From Lachnospiraceae bacterium UBA7026 (GTDB lineage: Bacteria; Bacillota; Clostridia; Lachnospirales; Lachnospiraceae): a DNA stretch of 29,639 nt. Positions 1-7,623 of this stretch are shown here, piece by piece. A program made the translations under genes and the position numbers. The stretch's first letter is position 1. The number at the start of each line of letters is the position of its first letter. The notes beneath the pieces are model-generated. The model was given only the letters and a program-made list of their open reading frames with translations. It was not told the origin of the DNA and ran no database searches. The DNA lies in contig DLBH01000055.1 in assembly GCA_002494165.1 (NCBI GenBank), positions 1 through 29,639 on the forward strand, read 5' to 3'.

Positions 1-348
1 GACTTCTTCTGCTTCGGTACCAACGACCTTACCCAGATGACCTTCGGCTTCTCCCGTGATGACGCTGGTAAGTTCCTCAATGCTTACTATGATGCTAAGA
101 TCTTCGAGAATGATCCATTTGCCAAGCTTGACCAGGTTGGTGTTGGTAAGCTGATGAAGATGGCCATCGATCTTGGACGTCCGGTAAACAAGAACCTGCA
201 CATCGGTATCTGTGGCGAGCACGGTGGAGATCCTTCTTCCGTAGAGTTCTGCCACCAGATCGGTCTGGACTATGTATCCTGCAGTCCTTTCCGTGTTCCG
301 ATCGCAAGACTTGCAGCCGCTCAGGCAGCTATCGCTGAGAAGAAATAG
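1..348 (+). CDS. ppdK: Pyruvate, phosphate dikinase, C-terminal end (partial)
   Basis: The reading frame is open from base 1 and stops with TAG at 346-348, so only the last 115 codons are present. The product interconverts pyruvate, ATP and phosphate with PEP, AMP and pyrophosphate in the cytoplasm. The visible part belongs to the C-terminal TIM-barrel PEP/pyruvate domain. It shows [17 protein letters not shown] near the start, then [15 protein letters not shown] carrying the catalytic cysteine, then [15 protein letters not shown]. These blocks are highly conserved among PPDKs. The N-terminal nucleotide-binding and phosphohistidine domains lie outside the window. A strong terminator follows at 405-437, so this is the last gene of its transcript. 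Codon use favours abundant codons, as expected of a highly expressed enzyme. Confidence 0.96.
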   Translation, partial: DFFCFGTNDLTQMTFGFSRDDAGKFLNAYYDAKIFENDPFAKLDQVGVGKLMKMAIDLGRPVNKNLHIGICGEHGGDPSSVEFCHQIGLDYVSCSPFRVPIARLAAAQAAIAEKK

Positions 349-404
349 GACAGTCAGACTTTAATATATTCTGACTATTCCTGTTGAATCAAACAGATAT
401 TCTT

Positions 405-437
405 ATCCCCGCCTGGATGATTCCGGGCGGGGATTTT
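405..437 (+). terminator. Rho-independent terminator after ppdK
   Basis: A perfect 13-bp stem (405-417 with 422-434) closes on a TGAT tetraloop and runs into TTTT. It lies 57 bases after the ppdK stop codon. Confidence 0.9.
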
Positions 438-468
438 GCATTCCGGTCTGCCCGGCCCTGCCCTGGCT

Positions 469-562
469 GGTCTTTCCAACAGCTGGGAGTATCTCATCGG
501 CAGAGCTTTCTCTCTGCCAGAAATACCCGACCGGCAGGAAAGTCCCACAGCTGGGAAAGACC
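469..562. repeat. Large imperfect palindrome (about 94 nt)
   Basis: GGTCTTTCC at 469-477 pairs perfectly with GGAAAGACC at 554-562. Inside this, AGCTGGGA (481-488) pairs with TCCCACAGCT (543-552) around a two-base bulge, GTAT (489-492) with ATAC (523-526), and GGCAGAG (499-505) with CTCTGCC (512-518). The element could fold as RNA on either strand, or as a cruciform. It follows the ppdK terminator and precedes the lipoprotein gene. No open frame explains it. It may be a dispersed palindromic repeat unit or a leader RNA; the window cannot decide between them. Confidence 0.6.
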
Positions 563-640
563 CGGAAACTGAAAAAACATGTTGCTTGCTTTAGAAAAAC
601 TGATAAACCATTAATGAGCCTTATCTGGGAAAAAGAAATT

Positions 641-2017
641 ATGAATATTAAAGATAGATTGACCGGCCTGGTATTGATTATGGTCATCCTGTCTCTCACT
701 GGATGTGGGATGGCAGACCAAAAAGACCGGGAGACAGTGAATGGATACTATGTTCAGCAGGATATCGGGGAGACAAAGGAGGGAATGACAGCTCCTGAGG
801 ATGCCGTGGATGACCTGCCTGAAGGGATAGAACTTCAGGAAAATGAGACCTACATCGGTACAGAAGTTAGTACAGAGACAGACCTTGGAGAGCCGGGATC
901 CGGATATGAGGATCTCCGGAATGACAGCAGGGAGTTTGTTTCTCTGATCAGAGATGACAGCAGGAGTTTTATGCCTGCATTTTCCAGTGACAGTGACCAG
1001 GAAGAGAGTATTCTCGGATTGAACGGTAAAGTATCCTACTATCATTATGACAGCCTGAACAAGGAACAAAAGTCTGTCTACCGTGAGATTTTAAAGGGAT
1101 TTGTCAGTCACGACGCCAAATTCCGCGTAGATGCCAGCCGGGAGGAAATAAGGGACTACTATGACCGTGTGATGTATGATCACCCGGAATTATTCTGGGT
1201 CAGCAGCCATTTCCGCTACTGGGATTACGGTGACTATGTGATGGTCGAACCAGAGTATAACCGTACAAAAAGCCAGAGGGACAGGGACCAGGTCAAAATA
1301 AACCAGACTGTGGACAGGGTTTTGAAAGAAGTTTCCCGGGAAAAGAACCAGTATGATAAGGTTCTGTACATTTTTAAGTACCTGATACGTACCGTGGATT
1401 ACAAACCGGATGCGGCAGATGACCAGAATGTCTACAGTGCCTTGATTAACAAGGCCACAGTTTGTTCCGGTTATGCCAGGGCAACCCAGCTGCTTCTTCA
1501 GAAAGCAGGAATCCAGTGTATCTATGTCTGGGGCTATTCTTTTAAAGGAGCCAGTCATTCATGGGATATCCTGAAAATGGGAAAGCAGTATTATCAGATT
1601 GATACTACCTGGGGAGACCCCAATTACCAGAACCAGCACCAGCCCGAGATCCCGGAAGTATTACGGTATGATTATGGCTATTACTGTACTGATGACAAGA
1701 CCATGTTTAAAACAAGAACCCAGGATCAGGGACTGCCGCTGCCCTCCTGCACCAGTATGGACAAGTCGTTCTATGTCTATAACCACCGCTGTTTTGATAA
1801 ATATAATGATAAAGTGAGAGAGAGTATCAGGAAGAATATTAAAGATGGAAAGAAATACTGGCATGGCCAGTTTAGCAATAAAGCAGCCTTTGAGGAGATG
1901 GTAAAAGATGTCCGCAGTAATCTTTATGGACAATACATTTATGAGATTAAGGGAAAAGGGGAAAAAAGCGCCTACATATATGATGACATCCATTATACCA
2001 TCAAGCTCTACTATTAA
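641..2017 (+). CDS. Transglutaminase-like lipoprotein
   Basis: A predicted membrane-anchored exported protein of 458 residues. I chose ATG 641 over ATG 614 because it has a purine-rich GGGAAAAAG upstream and gives a clean lipoprotein signal: basic start, hydrophobic stretch and LSLTGC lipobox with Cys22. Residues 24-125 are acidic and low-complexity, probably a wall-spanning linker. The transglutaminase-like (papain-fold) core carries the expected triad: Cys275 in ATVCSGYARA, His306 in GASHSWD and Asp321 in YYQIDTTWGDP. Such domains act as proteases, peptide or cross-link modifying enzymes, or cell-wall hydrolases; the substrate cannot be read from sequence. It appears to be transcribed alone: ppdK terminates upstream and a new promoter lies downstream at 2053. 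Confidence 0.85.
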   Translation: MNIKDRLTGLVLIMVILSLTGCGMADQKDRETVNGYYVQQDIGETKEGMTAPEDAVDDLPEGIELQENETYIGTEVSTETDLGEPGSGYEDLRNDSREFVSLIRDDSRSFMPAFSSDSDQEESILGLNGKVSYYHYDSLNKEQKSVYREILKGFVSHDAKFRVDASREEIRDYYDRVMYDHPELFWVSSHFRYWDYGDYVMVEPEYNRTKSQRDRDQVKINQTVDRVLKEVSREKNQYDKVLYIFKYLIRTVDYKPDAADDQNVYSALINKATVCSGYARATQLLLQKAGIQCIYVWGYSFKGASHSWDILKMGKQYYQIDTTWGDPNYQNQHQPEIPEVLRYDYGYYCTDDKTMFKTRTQDQGLPLPSCTSMDKSFYVYNHRCFDKYNDKVRESIRKNIKDGKKYWHGQFSNKAAFEEMVKDVRSNLYGQYIYEIKGKGEKSAYIYDDIHYTIKLYY

Positions 2018-2052
2018 TAGGTTTTAACCAGTGGGAAATGTATAGTTCTTTT

Positions 2053-2081
2053 TTGATTTTTGCGGGAAACTATGGTAGTAT
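2053..2081 (+). promoter_or_regulatory. Promoter for ridA operon
   Basis: TTGATT (2053-2058), 17-bp spacer, TAGTAT (2076-2081), with an extended -10 TGG just upstream. The predicted start near 2088 gives a leader of about 105 nt containing AACCGGTTCC/CCGG short inverted repeats. Confidence 0.7.
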
Positions 2082-2192
2082 GGTTGCTGATAACAGGACG
2101 GAAGACAGATTCCGGAACCGGTTCCATGCCGGTTTTCCCGTATAATATGTATAATTGTAAAAATGTTTATTGACAGAAGGAGTGGAATTATT

Positions 2193-2567
2193 ATGAAGAT
2201 TATAGCGACATCAAAGGCACCGGCAGCGGTAGGACCCTATTCCCAGGCATATGTCCATGGCGGCATCCTCTATACGTCAGGCCAGATCGGTCTCCTTCCT
2301 GAGACAGGAGACTTTGCCGGGACCACCATAGAAGACCAGACCCACCAGGTATGTAAGAATCTTGCAGCCGTCCTGGAGGCAGCCGGCACAGATTTTGACC
2401 ATGTCATTAAAACCACTTGTTTCCTGGATGATATCAATGATTTTGCCGTATTTAATGGTATTTATGAACAGTATTTTATTTCAAAGCCGGCAAGAAGCTG
2501 CGTGGCTGCTGATAAGCTTCCCAAGGGAGCCCTCTGTGAGATAGAACTCATCGCAGCTCTCGACTAG
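2193..2567 (+). CDS. ridA: RidA family reactive-intermediate deaminase
   Basis: A 124-residue soluble protein of the RidA/YjgF/UK114 family, which hydrolyses reactive enamine/imine intermediates released by PLP enzymes such as serine/threonine dehydratases. The N-terminal block SKAPAAVGPYSQA, the strand YTSGQIGL, the segment VIKTTCFLDDINDF and the C-terminal PARSCVAADKLPKGALCEIE are diagnostic. Arg101 is the carboxylate-binding arginine of active RidA proteins, and Cys103 lies beside it. ATG 2193 is preferred because AGAAGGAGTGG ends about 8 bases upstream; an in-frame ATG at 2163 lacks a site. The stop codon TAG overlaps a GTG, and the next gene follows 17 bases later, so the two are probably cotranscribed. 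Confidence 0.95.
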   Translation: MKIIATSKAPAAVGPYSQAYVHGGILYTSGQIGLLPETGDFAGTTIEDQTHQVCKNLAAVLEAAGTDFDHVIKTTCFLDDINDFAVFNGIYEQYFISKPARSCVAADKLPKGALCEIELIAALD

Positions 2568-2584
2568 TGAAGGGAGGACAGGAA

Positions 2585-3115
2585 ATGACTGGATCTCCCA
2601 GACTTTGGCAAAAGCAAAAGAAGAAAAGACCAGCCGGTCTTCTGCTGATTTGTGTTTTCCTTCTGGCCCTGGCTTTCACAGGCTGTGGTTCTTCCAAAAA
2701 GACTGACAGCCAGCCCTCCGGGGATGAGACAGAGGCAACGGAGGCCTACATGTCCAGCGAGGAGAAACTGCAGGCTAAGCAGGACGAAGCCATGAAGTTC
2801 TTAGACCAGGTTGTGGACTGGTATAATGGCCAGGATGCCAAGAGCCTGGCCCAGCATATATCTGCCGGGGCGCTGGCTGCCAGCAAGCGGTCGGTCGAAG
2901 ACCAGCAGGAGATTTACGAAAAGGAATTTGAGAAGGACAAGATCTGCCTGGTCAAAAAGGATTATTTCCAGATCCAGGACCTGGAGGTATGGGGACTGCG
3001 GACCTACTACACCTACGATGGTGTGGACAAAGAATTGGCCCTGGTGGCTTTCGAGGAAAATGGAGACTGGGTATATTGTAATTACCAGGGCTTCAAGGCA
3101 GATTATCTGAAGTGA
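2585..3115 (+). CDS. Small predicted lipoprotein, unknown function
   Basis: A 176-residue protein. The start at ATG 2585 follows GGGAGG with good spacing; an upstream in-frame GTG at 2567 overlapping the ridA stop is less likely. The N-terminus is strongly basic (QKQKKKR), then a hydrophobic stretch and the lipobox AFTGC with lipidated Cys34. A Ser/Thr/Glu-rich linker (about 35-60) leads into a small alpha+beta domain resembling the NTF2-like or DUF4878-type folds seen in many clostridial lipoproteins (FLDQVVDWYNGQDAKSL then paired strands to the end). That fold is an inference from pattern, and I do not recognise the family. It probably shares the ridA transcript. The stop codon lies inside a 33-bp repeated unit (see 3110-3183). 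Confidence 0.8.
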   Translation: MTGSPRLWQKQKKKRPAGLLLICVFLLALAFTGCGSSKKTDSQPSGDETEATEAYMSSEEKLQAKQDEAMKFLDQVVDWYNGQDAKSLAQHISAGALAASKRSVEDQQEIYEKEFEKDKICLVKKDYFQIQDLEVWGLRTYYTYDGVDKELALVAFEENGDWVYCNYQGFKADYLK

Positions 3116-3183
3116 CCGGACCAGGCATTGGCGGCAGCCGGTTAAGGTTGAAGTGACCGGACCCGGTTTTGGCGGCAGCCGGT
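3110..3183 (+). repeat. Two-copy direct repeat spanning a stop codon
   Basis: Two 33-bp copies (3110-3142 and 3151-3183), identical at 30 of 33 positions with a 41-bp period. The first copy contains the last sense base and the TGA of the lipoprotein gene. In the second copy GTGACCGG (3153-3160) pairs with CCGGTCAC (3179-3186), an 8-bp hairpin without a T-tract. Confidence 0.85.
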
Positions 3184-3208
3184 CACGATAGGAATTAAGG
3201 AGACAATC

Positions 3209-3877
3209 ATGGGAAATGTAAAGACAGATAAAGAGAGAGACCGGCTTAAGGAAGAAGAGATTACCAGAGAGGGTAATCCGGCCTGCCCGGAGGGGGAAGC
3301 CGGTCTTCAGATGCTCAGGAGAATGAATGGGACCCATTATGATGTGTCCGGCTGGGCCATGGACATGATGGACCTGGATAAGGACCTGTCCGTCCTGGAT
3401 ATCGGCTGCGGCGGCGGTCTGACTCTGGAGAGGATTGCCGGCCGGGTGCCCGGGGGCAAGTTTGCCGGCCTGGATATCTCTGAGGTTTCCGTAAAGGAGA
3501 CCGGCCTGCGCAATAAAGACCTGGTGGACCAGGGGAGACTGGAGGTCGTCCAGGGCTCTGTGGAAAGCCTGCCCTACAAGGATGCATCCTTTGACCGGAT
3601 CATCACTGTGGAGAGTTTTTATTTCTGGCCTGATCCGGCCAGTAACCTGAAGGAGGTCTGCCGGGTCCTGAAAAAAGGCGGCCGGTTCTTCCTGGTGGCT
3701 GATATTTATGATAACGGCAGACTCAGTCAGGAGGCCCTGGCCAATATCAAAAGATACAAGCTTTTTAATCCCACCAGGGAGGAGTTTGAAAGTCTCCTTG
3801 AGCAGGCTGGTTTTTCCGAGGTGACCATCCATACAAAAGAGGGCACGGACTGGATCTGTGCGGAAGGAAAAGCCTGA
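3209..3877 (+). CDS. Class I SAM-dependent methyltransferase
   Basis: A 222-residue cytoplasmic protein starting at ATG 3209 with TAAGGAGA 5-6 bases upstream. Motif I of the Rossmann methyltransferase fold is VLDIGCGGG at residues 62-70, followed by the acidic loop FAGLDIS (motif II), SVESLPYKDASFDRII (motif III/IV region) and EVCRVLKKGGRFFLVADIY, the hallmark of the Methyltransf_11 group. The N-terminal 45 residues and the GTHYDVSGWAMDM segment resemble small-molecule methyltransferases of the UbiE/arsenite-like superfamily, but nothing fixes a substrate. An ArsR-type regulator gene follows, but it has its own promoter and no arsenic-resistance genes are visible, so a role in arsenic methylation is not supported. 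Confidence 0.85.
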   Translation: MGNVKTDKERDRLKEEEITREGNPACPEGEAGLQMLRRMNGTHYDVSGWAMDMMDLDKDLSVLDIGCGGGLTLERIAGRVPGGKFAGLDISEVSVKETGLRNKDLVDQGRLEVVQGSVESLPYKDASFDRIITVESFYFWPDPASNLKEVCRVLKKGGRFFLVADIYDNGRLSQEALANIKRYKLFNPTREEFESLLEQAGFSEVTIHTKEGTDWICAEGKA

Positions 3878-3922
3878 AAGTCCATTTTGCAGTTTCGTCC
3901 CTTCATAGATACAAATGTTAAT

Positions 3923-3992
3923 ATGAATTAATATTATATTCAAATTTCCAGTATATTTTGTTGAGTTTCACTCCATATGTGTGGTATCATAT
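3923..3992 (+). promoter_or_regulatory. Promoter and possible self-operator of the ArsR-type gene
   Basis: TTGAGT (3961-3966), an 18-bp spacer and TATCAT (3985-3990), with an extended TGG. Inverted half-sites ATATG (3975-3979) and CATAT (3988-3992) overlap the -10, and a second pair TGAAT...ATTCA lies upstream in the AT-rich stretch. AT-rich palindromes over the promoter are typical ArsR autoregulatory operators; that role here is inferred. Confidence 0.55.
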
Positions 3993-4030
3993 ATCTGAAG
4001 TAGGTATTATTTAGAGGGGAGTATGGAACT

Positions 4031-4324
4031 ATGGATTTGGATATCAATAAGAGAAAGGAACTTGTGAGATACGCAAGACTTTTCAAGGCTCTTTCTGATG
4101 AGAACCGGCTGCGCATGATTGAGTTGGTCGCGGAGAAGGAGTATTGTGCCACCGATCTCCACAAGATGCTTGATATGGGACAGTCTGTATTTTCTCATCA
4201 CATGAAAAAGCTTACAGATGCAGACATCATTGATTATCGCAAAAGTGGAAAGTGGGTATATTACAGTATCAACCAGGATACATTTGAGATGATCAAAGGC
4301 TTTCTAAATCAGTTTTCAGATTAG
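4031..4324 (+). CDS. ArsR/SmtB-family transcriptional regulator
   Basis: A 97-residue winged-helix DNA-binding protein. KALSDENRLRMIELV, CATDLHKMLDMGQSVFSHHMKKL (helix-turn-helix, about residues 37-60) and the wing YRKSGKWVYYSI are characteristic. Metal-sensing members usually carry ELCVCDL in the recognition region. Here the equivalent is EYCATDL, with a single cysteine, so the classical arsenic CxC site is absent and the ligand may differ or be a redox signal. The ATG at 4031 follows AGAGGGGAG at 4013-4021. It has its own promoter and terminator, so it is monocistronic, and its target may be itself or a flanking gene. Confidence 0.88.
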   Translation: MDLDINKRKELVRYARLFKALSDENRLRMIELVAEKEYCATDLHKMLDMGQSVFSHHMKKLTDADIIDYRKSGKWVYYSINQDTFEMIKGFLNQFSD

Positions 4325-4331
4325 AAATGAG

Positions 4332-4369
4332 ATCTCCGGTGCCGGATCAGGTGCCGGAGATTTTCTTTT
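4332..4369 (+). terminator. Rho-independent terminator after the ArsR-type gene
   Basis: ATCTCCGG (4332-4339) pairs with CCGGAGAT (4354-4361) and is followed by TTTCTTTT. It begins 7 bases after the stop codon. Confidence 0.85.
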
Positions 4370-4396
4370 GACGTTATTCCTTCTTACGGCTATAAT
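4368..4396 (+). promoter_or_regulatory. Strong promoter for the TPR-AAA+ gene
   Basis: TTGACG (4368-4373), a 17-bp spacer and a perfect TATAAT (4391-4396). The predicted leader (about 4403-4483) can form a hairpin from GGCCCTT to AGGGGCT around 4431-4456. Confidence 0.8.
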
Positions 4397-4483
4397 AATA
4401 CCGTATGATGAGGGATCAGCCCTGAGAGATGGCCCTTCCCATGCCGGAGGGGCTCTTAATATGATTTGTGAAGGATTAATATC

Positions 4484-5974
4484 ATGACGAAAGCAGAAGA
4501 ATATAATAAGATTGGCATGGAATATTTCTCTAAAAGAGAATACCGGAAAGCATCCGAATATTTCATCAAGGCCTCCAGATTACAGGAGAAAAGCAGCCTC
4601 TACCTCTACAATGCCGGCAATGCCTTATGCAGGGACGCCTTAGAGGGGAGAAAGGAAAGCTGCGCCCCGGCCAGGGCCTACCTGGAGAAGGCGGCAGGAC
4701 TTTTTAATGCGGACGCCTGTTATATCCTGGGTAATACTTATAATCCGGCTGTCTACAAGGTCTTTGAGCCTAAGGACATGAAGACGGCCCTGGATTATTA
4801 TCTGAAGACAGTGGAATACCGGGCCCAGAGCAGCAGGAACCTGGCCTCGGCCCTCAATAATCTTGGCTGTATCTACGGCGGGGAAAATGATTTTAAGAGG
4901 GCGGCCCTCTATACCTGGCTGGCCTGGAAGAAGAACAGCTCTGCGGCCAGGGAGAATTACAAGACCTACTCCAGTCTCCTGGAGCCCGGCCAGATTAGGA
5001 TTATCGAGTCGGCAGTGGATGCCGGTGACATTCCCATGACTCTTAAAAACCTGGGGGCGGGTCCGGATCTTCCCGGACAGGCAGGTCAGCCGGTGACCGG
5101 GGGACCGTCTTCTCAGACACCGGTCAAAGAGGAGCCGAGAAAATCCTTAGAGGAATTGATGGATGAGCTCAACAGCCTGGTGGGCCTTGAAAATGTGAAG
5201 AAAGAGGTCAACAGCCTGGTGAATCTGATGAGGGTGTCCAGGATGCGTAAGGAGCGGGGAATGAAGGCGACACCCGTGTCTCTCCACCTGGTCTTTACCG
5301 GCAATCCCGGCACCGGCAAAACCACCGTGGCCAGACTTCTGGCAGGCCTTTACAGGGAGATCGGTGTCCTGTCCAGGGGACAGCTGGTGGAGGTGGACCG
5401 GTCCGGCCTGGTAGCCGGCTATATCGGTCAGACAGCCATTAAGACCCAGGAGAAAGTCCGGGAGGCCCTGGGAGGCATCCTTTTCATTGATGAGGCCTAC
5501 ACCCTGGTTAAGGAGGGCAATGATTTCGGCCAGGAGGCCATCGATACCATCCTCAAAGCCATGGAAGATAACCGGGAGGACTTTCTCATTATTGTGGCAG
5601 GCTACCCTGAGCAGATGGACCAGTTCCTGGATTCCAATCCGGGTCTCCGGTCCCGCTTTAATAAAATTATCGAATTTGAGGATTATGACGGGGAAGAACT
5701 GACAGACATTTTCCGCCTCTTGTGTAAGAATTCCGGCTACACCCTGACGGCGGCCACCAGGAAATATGTCTCCGAATATTTTGAGGATTATTACCAGAAG
5801 ACCAGAGACCAGGAGACCTCTGACAACGGGCGGGCAGTCCGGAACTTCTTCGAGAAGGCTGTGGTCAACCAGGCCAACCGGCTGGCTTCAAAGAAGACGA
5901 TCAGTGACAAGGAGCTGATGGTTCTTAAGCTGCAGGATGTGAGAATGGAGGAGCCGGACCAGGATGAAGAATAA
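4484..5974 (+). CDS. TPR-repeat AAA+ ATPase, CbbX/SpoVK type
   Basis: A 496-residue cytoplasmic protein, with AAGGA 8 bases before ATG 4484. Residues 1-170 form TPR/Sel1-like helical repeats (EYNKIGMEYFSKREYRKASEYF, ALNNLGCIYGGENDFKRAALY). A Pro/Gly-rich linker (190-215) joins a single AAA+ module. Walker A is GNPGTGKTT at 273-281, the pore-loop region is AGYIGQTA, Walker B is ILFIDE at 332-337, sensor 1 is VAGY and the arginine-finger segment is SRF at 390-392. The LVGLENVKKEV lead-in is typical of the CbbX/SpoVK family, whose known members remodel Rubisco (CbbX) or act in sporulation. The client here is unknown; TPRs may select it. The gene overlaps the next by 11 bp, so a functional link with the VanZ-like protein is plausible. 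Confidence 0.9.
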   Translation: MTKAEEYNKIGMEYFSKREYRKASEYFIKASRLQEKSSLYLYNAGNALCRDALEGRKESCAPARAYLEKAAGLFNADACYILGNTYNPAVYKVFEPKDMKTALDYYLKTVEYRAQSSRNLASALNNLGCIYGGENDFKRAALYTWLAWKKNSSAARENYKTYSSLLEPGQIRIIESAVDAGDIPMTLKNLGAGPDLPGQAGQPVTGGPSSQTPVKEEPRKSLEELMDELNSLVGLENVKKEVNSLVNLMRVSRMRKERGMKATPVSLHLVFTGNPGTGKTTVARLLAGLYREIGVLSRGQLVEVDRSGLVAGYIGQTAIKTQEKVREALGGILFIDEAYTLVKEGNDFGQEAIDTILKAMEDNREDFLIIVAGYPEQMDQFLDSNPGLRSRFNKIIEFEDYDGEELTDIFRLLCKNSGYTLTAATRKYVSEYFEDYYQKTRDQETSDNGRAVRNFFEKAVVNQANRLASKKTISDKELMVLKLQDVRMEEPDQDEE

Positions 5975-6416
5975 GAAGGTATGGCTGCTTCCCCTGGCGG
6001 TGATGGCTGCCATCTGGTTTTTCTCGTCAGCGGGAGCCACAGAATCGTCTATGATGTCCGGCAGTCTGCTGGGCCTGGTCCTGGATTTTATGAAGGGTAT
6101 CTTTCCGGACCTGGACAAGGCAAGATGGTTTGCCCAGCTTCACTTTTACATCAGGAAGCTGGCCCATATGACAGAGTTTACCCTGCTTTACGGCAGTTTC
6201 ATTTTTGCCATGACTAAAAACAGAATCAGCTGGGCAGGGCCCAAGGCCTTTGCCTTGACCCTCGCTTATGCCTGCCTGGATGAATTTCACCAGACCTTCG
6301 TCCCGGGCAGGTATGGCTGTGTCCCGGATGTGATGATAGACACGATACTGCCCCTGCTGATCACTTTGCTGGGATTGGCGGTCTGGGGACCTGATTTTGA
6401 AAAAAGGCCGGGCTGA
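5964..6416 (+). CDS. VanZ-like membrane protein
   Basis: A 150-residue integral membrane protein of the VanZ-like family. Predicted membrane segments lie at about 5-22, 70-85, 93-106 and 126-142. The conserved family motifs are present: RKLAHMTEF at 64-72 and DEFHQTFVPGRYG...DVMID at 106-126. VanZ of the vanA cluster raises teicoplanin resistance; most chromosomal relatives have no assigned role beyond the envelope. The ATG lies inside the end of the AAA+ gene (11-bp overlap), which implies translational coupling. No van genes are nearby, so this is not evidence of glycopeptide resistance. The 3' end (last codons and stop) is duplicated downstream as a tandem repeat. Confidence 0.88.
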   Translation: MKNKKVWLLPLAVMAAIWFFSSAGATESSMMSGSLLGLVLDFMKGIFPDLDKARWFAQLHFYIRKLAHMTEFTLLYGSFIFAMTKNRISWAGPKAFALTLAYACLDEFHQTFVPGRYGCVPDVMIDTILPLLITLLGLAVWGPDFEKRPG

Positions 6417-6480
6417 CAGGGAAGATTATATATAGAAAAAGGCCGGGCTGACAGGGAAGATTATAATAGAAAAAGGCCAG
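6401..6480 (+). repeat. Tandem repeat of the vanZ-like 3' end
   Basis: Unit 1 (6401-6435, 35 bp) contains the last four sense codons and TGA of the VanZ-like gene. Unit 2 (6436-6469, 34 bp) matches it except for one deleted base near the end. A third partial copy starts at 6470 (AAAAAGGCC). The near-identity suggests recent duplication by slippage. Confidence 0.9.
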
Positions 6481-6523
6481 GACATTTATGAGATCTGGCA
6501 GAGAATGAAACAGGAGGTATATC

Positions 6524-7462
6524 ATGGCAAAGATTTATCAGGGAGTTTCGGAATTAATAGGACATACGCCTCTCATGGAAGCGGTGAATCTTGAAAAGAA
6601 ATATGGCCTGAAGGCCAGGCTGTTATTAAAGCTGGAGTATTTCAATCCGGCCGGCAGTGCCAAGGACCGTGTGGCCCTGGGCATGATTGAGGATGCCAGG
6701 AAGAGAGGACTCCTCAAGGAGGGGGCGACAATCATCGAACCTACATCGGGTAATACGGGAATCGGACTGGCTTCCCTGGCGGCAGCCATGGGCTACCGGG
6801 CTATTTTCACCATGCCTGAGACCATGAGCGTCGAGCGAATCAACATCCTCAAGGCCTATGGGGCAGAGGTCGTCCTGACAGCGGGAGACCGGGGTATGCA
6901 GGGGGCCATAGACAAGGCGGAGGAGCTGGCAGAGGAGATTGAAGGCAGCTTCATCCCCGGCCAGTTTGACAATCCGGCCAATGCCATAGCCCATAAACGG
7001 ACAACCGGCCCCGAAATCTGGCAGGATACAGACGGGGAAGTAGATATTTTCCTGGCTTCTGTGGGCACAGGGGGAACCATCACCGGTGTCGGCCAGTACT
7101 TAAAAGAACAAAATGGGGATATTCAGGTCATAGCCATTGAACCGGCTTCCTCCCCCATTCTTTCCAGGGGCTGGGGCGGCCCCCATAAGATTCAGGGAAT
7201 AGGCGCAGGATTTGTTCCCAAAGTCCTGGATACCTCTGTCTATGATGAAGTATTTCCGGTAGAGGACCAGAAGGCCTTTGATTACAGTATAGAGCTGGCT
7301 AAAACAGAAGGGATCAGCACAGGTATATCTTCCGGAGCTGTCCTTTACGCGGCCATAGAGCTGGCCCGGCGGCCTGAAAATGAAGGTAAAACCATAGTGG
7401 CCCTTTTGCCGGACAGTGGGGACCGGTATTACTCCACACCCCTTTTTGGCCAGGAATCCTGA
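6524..7462 (+). CDS. cysK: Cysteine synthase (O-acetylserine sulfhydrylase)
   Basis: A 312-residue PLP enzyme that makes cysteine from O-acetylserine and sulfide in the cytoplasm. The PLP lysine is Lys47 in NPAGSAKDRVA. The substrate-binding loop TSGNTG is at 74-79, the phosphate-binding loop GTGGTITG at 181-188, and the C-terminal block KIQGIGAGFVPKVLD is conserved. Length matches CysK/CysM enzymes of Firmicutes. The CysK-type features and lack of an extended C-terminus argue against cystathionine beta-synthase. The start is supported by CAGGAGGT 5 bases before ATG. A hairpin with a T-rich tail follows at 7510. No serine acetyltransferase gene is adjacent. Confidence 0.96.
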   Translation: MAKIYQGVSELIGHTPLMEAVNLEKKYGLKARLLLKLEYFNPAGSAKDRVALGMIEDARKRGLLKEGATIIEPTSGNTGIGLASLAAAMGYRAIFTMPETMSVERINILKAYGAEVVLTAGDRGMQGAIDKAEELAEEIEGSFIPGQFDNPANAIAHKRTTGPEIWQDTDGEVDIFLASVGTGGTITGVGQYLKEQNGDIQVIAIEPASSPILSRGWGGPHKIQGIGAGFVPKVLDTSVYDEVFPVEDQKAFDYSIELAKTEGISTGISSGAVLYAAIELARRPENEGKTIVALLPDSGDRYYSTPLFGQES

Positions 7463-7509
7463 AAAAATATCTGATGGAAAATAAGGTGGAATCTGGTCTG
7501 CAGGGAAGA

Positions 7510-7542
7510 GACAAGACCCGGTCTGTCCTGTTTTTGGTTTTT
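7510..7542 (+). terminator. Terminator after cysK
   Basis: GACAAGAC pairs with GTCTGTC (one bulged A), stem 7510-7527, followed by the T-rich tract 7531-7542. Confidence 0.65.
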
Positions 7543-7623
7543 CTAAATCCGTCATCAGACGAACGGATGCCAACAACGGACATAACACAGGACATGAGGG
7601 TTCCTGCCTTTTTACGTGACAAA

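Noticed and set aside
2801..3943. 380-codon open frame on the minus strand
   Set aside because: Antisense to the lipoprotein and methyltransferase genes, with no motif and no ribosome site; the plus-strand genes have clear family signatures.
3209..4324. Arsenic resistance module (methyltransferase plus ArsR)
   Set aside because: Separate promoters, no CxC metal site in the regulator and no arsenite pump or reductase; adjacency alone is not enough.
5964..6416. Glycopeptide resistance gene
   Set aside because: VanZ-like proteins are common in Firmicutes, and vanH, vanA, vanX, vanR and vanS are absent.
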